Origin: Cytobacillus suaedae
GTDB taxonomy: Bacteria > Bacillota > Bacilli > Bacillales > Bacillaceae_L
Assembly (NCBI GenBank): GCA_014960805.1
Contig: CP063163.1
Span: 1,041,001 to 1,105,000 of the forward strand
DNA length: 64,000 nt
Direction: 5' to 3'
In this document: positions 61,121-64,000 of the stretch, piece after piece
How positions within the stretch are numbered: position 1 is the first letter of the stretch
How the letters are laid out: every line of letters starts with the position of its first letter
The notes under the pieces: model-generated
Database searches by the model: none
What the model was told of the DNA's origin: nothing
What the model saw: the letters and a program-made list of their open reading frames with translations, nothing else
Translations under genes and position numbers: made by a program

Positions 61121-61310
61121 GAGTGGATTGGAGCGGAAGGCACTTGACTCCTGCGCTGCGGGAAGTGAGGAAAGGTCGAGACCCCGCAGACGGAACGTCG
61201 AGGAGGCTCGACTTCCTCCCCTATGGGAATTCGCACTTGAAAAAGCCGGTAGTTTGGCTTTTTCAAAATTCCCCGCGGAAAGCAAGTGCCTGCAGCGAAA
61301 AGGAACGGTC
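61121..61310 (+). repeat. Dispersed palindromic repeat, copy 4, with inserted hairpin
   Basis: The longest copy. The outer arms match copies 2 and 3, but between the centre and the right arm there is an extra segment of about 50 bases (near 61227-61272) built round TTGAAAAAGCC / GGCTTTTTCAA. The central hairpin differs too (GACGGAACGTC). Confidence 0.85.
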
Positions 61311-61369
61311 AATAGTCAAAGCAAAAACAACCTTTGAAAATTAGAACCGACAAAAAAAGAAGGAGAAGG

Positions 61370-62053
61370 CTACATTCTTTGTACAAACAAGCCTTCTCCT
61401 TCACGCCATTCTGCGTATAAAACTTCTTTCACATCTTTTGCTCCGAATGATTTTATCTGCTGTTTTAACCAACTCTCATCAAATCCAGCTTCTTTTAAGT
61501 TATCTCTAATAATCTCTCCATCACTAATTAAGGTGATTGGTAAGAAAACTGCTTTATTTGGCATATTATGATCTTTTCTTGATGGAGGATCAAAGTTTGC
61601 CTTGTTTAAAACACTCAAGGAACCATCTGCTTCTAATATGGCATATTCAACATCGCGTACCGAAAAAGTCCCTTTTGAGCGTAACAAGTGTTGCAATTGA
61701 TCAATATCTAGCTTACTTTGCTTAAGTTTTTCACGTTGGATAAGTCCCTTATGAATGACTACAACTGGCTGTCCTTCCAGTAATGAACGTGTCTTCATAA
61801 ATTTTTGTGAAATGATTTCTAATAAATATACGAGGCCGCCCCATATCAAAAGCCCGAATAATATATGCCAAATTGTGATCTCCTTATCAAACACACCACT
61901 ACCTACTATTTCACCTAATACAAGTGCAGAGATAAAGTCAAAAGGAGTAATTTGTGAAATCGATGTTCTACCTACGATTTTTGTTAAGATGTATAAAGCG
62001 ACAAAACTAGCTACAAGTTCGAATGCGATTGTACCGTAATTCAATGTCTTCAC
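61370..62053 (-). CDS. DUF421 membrane protein (YetF family)
   Basis: A 227-residue protein with three N-terminal membrane helices (about residues 6-75) and a cytoplasmic DUF421 domain: IVGRTSISQITPFDFISALVLGEIVGSGV, EGQPVVVIHKGLI, FSVRDVEYAILEADGSLSVL and FDESWLKQQIKSFGAKDVKEVLYAEW. It is a paralogue of the DUF421 part of 2Duf at 53732 but lacks the DUF1657 tail. YetF-type proteins affect spore germination or stability in some Bacilli. It is monocistronic. Confidence 0.88.
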   Translation of the reverse strand: MKTLNYGTIAFELVASFVALYILTKIVGRTSISQITPFDFISALVLGEIVGSGVFDKEITIWHILFGLLIWGGLVYLLEIISQKFMKTRSLLEGQPVVVIHKGLIQREKLKQSKLDIDQLQHLLRSKGTFSVRDVEYAILEADGSLSVLNKANFDPPSRKDHNMPNKAVFLPITLISDGEIIRDNLKEAGFDESWLKQQIKSFGAKDVKEVLYAEWREGEGLFVQRM

Positions 62054-62110
62054 CCCAATGTTATCTTGAACATTTAAGGGATGAATTATTATAGATTTAA
62101 TGAAAAATAA

Positions 62111-62139
62111 AAAAACAAGGGTGCCTGCCCTTGTTTTTT
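62111..62139. terminator. Terminator of the yjcGF unit, bidirectional form
   Basis: AACAAGGG / CCCTTGTT stem with A and T runs on both sides. Confidence 0.82.
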
Positions 62140-62560
62140 AGACTTCTTTCGTCATTGTAACGTGCGGTATTCCAGCATCCAGAAAGATATCTGAAATGGT
62201 GGTATATCCTATATTAAGATAAAATTTTTCTGCATGTGTTTGGGCATTTAATTTTAACTTTGTAATACCTTCACCTTTTGCAGTTTCTTCAATTTTATCC
62301 ATTATCACCTTACCTGCGCCTTTGCTTCGGAATTCTTTAAGCACACATATTCGTTCTATCTTTCCTATTCCATCAATTGAACGGAAACGCCCAGCTCCAA
62401 TAGGTTGGTTGTCCTCATACAGAACAAAATGGATTGCATCTTTTTCGTATTGGTCAATTTCCTCTTCTTCAGGAACTTGCTGTTCATCGATGAAAACAGT
62501 TCGCCTAATAGAATAGGCATCTTTCATTTGCTCTTCATTTGTAACAACGATTGCTTCCAT
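62138..62560 (-). CDS. yjcF: GNAT-family acetyltransferase YjcF
   Basis: A 140-residue acetyltransferase. The N-terminal EEQMKDAYSIRRTVFIDEQQVP is typical of the YjcF/ElaA-like group. The acetyl-CoA loop is RSKGAGKVIMDKIEE (about residues 80-94), then KLKLNAQTHAEKFYLNIGY. The start ATG overlaps the yjcG end by one spacer base, so the two are coupled. Substrate unknown. Order yjcH-yjcG-yjcF matches B. subtilis. Confidence 0.9.
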   Translation of the reverse strand: MEAIVVTNEEQMKDAYSIRRTVFIDEQQVPEEEEIDQYEKDAIHFVLYEDNQPIGAGRFRSIDGIGKIERICVLKEFRSKGAGKVIMDKIEETAKGEGITKLKLNAQTHAEKFYLNIGYTTISDIFLDAGIPHVTMTKEV

Positions 62561-62561
62561 A

Positions 62562-63083
62562 CTATGATTGTCCCTTTCCTAAACGGAACGTTTCATAAAC
62601 TGTCCATGAACCGTTTTCAAGTTGATATAAAAGATGGAAACGATCGACTTCCTCTTCATGTGTAAAGTTTTCCATTTTAAGTTGACCAAGAACATCAGAA
62701 TGTTCATCATCTGAAAGCTGCTGTCCAACCGTTATATGTGGAACAAAAGAATATTCCGCTGTTGATGTATCAAATGGACTCTGATGAAAACGCTCGTGTA
62801 ACTCAGTTAATTCAGGTGTATGATCCACTTTTAAATAAATGACATTATTCACAGGAGAGAAAGAGCTTACCTTTAACACCTGAAGAGTAAAAGGATTCAC
62901 AGATGAAGCGATTTCGCGAAGATGCGAAGAAATTTCCTTTATCATATCATCTGAAGATTCAAATGCATTTTTTAAAGTTAAATGTGGCGGAATTAAAGCA
63001 TAATGTGGATCATAGCGCTTACGATAAGAATTCACTACATCTTGTAATTTCTTTGATGGGAATAATGCAATTCCATATTTCAT
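62562..63083 (-). CDS. yjcG: 2H phosphoesterase / 2'-5' RNA ligase-like protein YjcG
   Basis: A 173-residue protein of the 2H phosphoesterase family. The two catalytic motifs HxT are in [10 protein letters not shown] (about residue 34) and VPHITVGQQ (about 115). Its physiological substrate is not known. AGGAGGGATTTC precedes the ATG. It heads the yjcG-yjcF pair. Confidence 0.9.
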   Translation of the reverse strand: MKYGIALFPSKKLQDVVNSYRKRYDPHYALIPPHLTLKNAFESSDDMIKEISSHLREIASSVNPFTLQVLKVSSFSPVNNVIYLKVDHTPELTELHERFHQSPFDTSTAEYSFVPHITVGQQLSDDEHSDVLGQLKMENFTHEEEVDRFHLLYQLENGSWTVYETFRLGKGQS

Positions 63084-63194
63084 AGAAATCCCTCCTGTAA
63101 TAAGTATTATTTATAACATTTACACTTGTAGAAAAAGCTATTTTCTACTATATTATATCAAATTTTCAAAATAGATTATATATTTTAATTATGT

Positions 63195-63926
63195 CTAAAG
63201 CTTAAGGATCATCTTTAATGCGCGATGTAAATCTGGCTGCCAATGAGTCCACGTGTGCTCCCCATCAAACTCATCGTAAAAGTAAGTAAAACTCATGTTC
63301 TTCATTAAAGCATTTAGTTCTCGATTAGGTGTTATAAAATCCTTTACATTCCCATTCGTTGTTTCGACAGCTGTTTCTTTTGTTCCTACAACATGATAGA
63401 TACTTAATAGGTGAGGTTGGCTAAACTGCTCGACCTCTTTTTTTACATGGTTATTTACATATGGTGATTGTAAAATGACTTTTCCAAACGTATTTGGATA
63501 AGAAAGTGCTGTTAAAAGAGAAGCGGTACCAGCTAATGAATCACCGATTAATGCCCTTCCCATTCCGATTTGATAGGTCGGTAATTCAGCATCTAGATAA
63601 GGAACTAATTCTTCAGCTAAAAAGCGTTGATAACTAATATGCTTGGATCCATTGGGATGATACTTCTCGTACCGATCTTTCACATCTTTATAAGGGATAC
63701 CAACAATGATTGTATTATCTATTTCTTTTTCAGTTAAAAGTTCTTCGGTCATTTTAGCAATTCTGCCTAGATTAAAGTAATCTCGACCATCCTGTGCAAT
63801 GAGAACTGTGTATTTATATAGGGGAGAATAGGTGCTCGGAAAGTACAGCAGTACTTCAACTTCTTCTCCAAGTGAATGACTATGTATAGTGACTTCCTTT
63901 GTAATGCCGTGTGTTTTTGCTTCCAT
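63195..63926 (-). CDS. yjcH: Putative esterase YjcH
   Basis: A 243-residue alpha/beta-hydrolase of the Enterochelin-esterase-like/YjcH type. The nucleophile elbow is IGDSLAGTASL (G-x-S-x-A-G, about residue 127), DGRDYFNLG holds the oxyanion region and DGEHTWTHWQPDL the catalytic His (about 227). TGGAGGTTTTCCC precedes the ATG at 63926. Substrate unknown. Position matches B. subtilis yjcH. Confidence 0.9.
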   Translation of the reverse strand: MEAKTHGITKEVTIHSHSLGEEVEVLLYFPSTYSPLYKYTVLIAQDGRDYFNLGRIAKMTEELLTEKEIDNTIIVGIPYKDVKDRYEKYHPNGSKHISYQRFLAEELVPYLDAELPTYQIGMGRALIGDSLAGTASLLTALSYPNTFGKVILQSPYVNNHVKKEVEQFSQPHLLSIYHVVGTKETAVETTNGNVKDFITPNRELNALMKNMSFTYFYDEFDGEHTWTHWQPDLHRALKMILKL

Positions 63927-64000
63927 GGGAAAACCTCCAGACTATAAAAATTGCAGCCAATTAGATTATACATGATTTCAAAGGTAAAGGCACAACATCA

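Noticed and set aside
61095-61344. Overlapping open frames on both strands at repeat copy 4
   Set aside because: They come from the GC-rich repeat; no start signals or protein family patterns.
1-64000. CRISPR array, tRNA or rRNA genes, or phage genes
   Set aside because: No regularly spaced direct repeats with unique spacers, no cloverleaf-like or rRNA-conserved sequence and no phage gene order were seen. The only regular array (20130-20615) has no unique spacers.

Overview
The window is a low-GC Firmicute chromosome segment from an endospore-forming member of the Bacillaceae. The gene order opp - yjbC - spx - yjbE - mecA - coiA - pepF - yjbH - yjbI - yjbJ - yjbK - yjbL - yjbM - nadF - yjbO - prpE - mgtE - yjbQ - fabI - cotO - cotZ/Y/X/W/V, and later spoVIF - yjcD - yjcF/G/H, follows the Bacillus subtilis yjb/yjc region closely. 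The sequence alone does not fix the species. A spore manganese-oxidase (mnx) cluster and a dispersed GC-rich repeat point towards the marine/soil Bacillus group that includes the known Mn(II)-oxidising spore formers.

Bases 1-28 kb are mainly housekeeping and stress genes. They cover oligopeptide import (oppC end, oppD, oppF), the Spx/ClpXP regulatory circuit (spx, yjbH, mecA), a TerC-family metal exporter, cardiolipin synthase, CoiA, PepF, a truncated haemoglobin, (p)ppGpp synthetase YjbM, NAD kinase, an RluA-type pseudouridine synthase, PrpE, a RodA/FtsW protein, the MgtE magnesium channel, a CPA2 antiporter and FabI. Two c-di-GMP genes (GGDEF and EAL) sit among them. A ten-unit, exactly 52-bp tandem hairpin array lies between yjbO and prpE. 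Four copies of a palindromic dispersed repeat are at about 4.3, 10.3, 55.5 and 61.2 kb.

Bases 28.4-50.7 kb form a spore-surface island. It starts with the crust/coat genes cotO, cotZ, cotY, cotX, cotW and cotV. Next comes an mnx manganese-oxidase cluster: mnxA and mnxB (membrane), mnxC (SCO1-like copper chaperone), mnxD, mnxE, mnxF, and the 1213-residue multicopper oxidase mnxG. A convergent CotY/Z paralogue splits this cluster between mnxC and mnxD. Downstream are proteins rich in His, Cys, Lys or Asp, several with a small Sm-like beta-barrel pattern also seen in CotO, MnxD, MnxE and MnxF. Four ATP-grasp proteins follow, three of them YheC/YheD-like and one of those lacking its metal-binding motif, together with a Cys-poor CotY/Z homologue, small sporulation proteins and a vanadium-haloperoxidase/PAP2-family enzyme. 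Several of these genes carry perfect sigma-K -10 boxes (CATANNNTA). I read the island as one mother-cell programme that builds a metal-binding, Mn-oxidising outer spore layer.

Bases 50.9-54.6 kb hold a complete seven-gene operon of the spoVA2mob type (DUF1657, YhcN/YlaJ lipoprotein, SpoVAC, SpoVAD, SpoVAEb, DUF1657, DUF421-DUF1657 '2Duf'), known from mobile elements that raise spore heat resistance. No transposase is visible here. The last 9 kb carry spoVIF, the UvrD-like helicase yjcD with a CoiA-like N-terminal zinc module, a GAF/histidine-kinase gene broken by an in-frame TGA, an LEA-like small protein that appears to start at ATT, an MBL-fold hydrolase, a DUF421 protein and yjcF/yjcG/yjcH.
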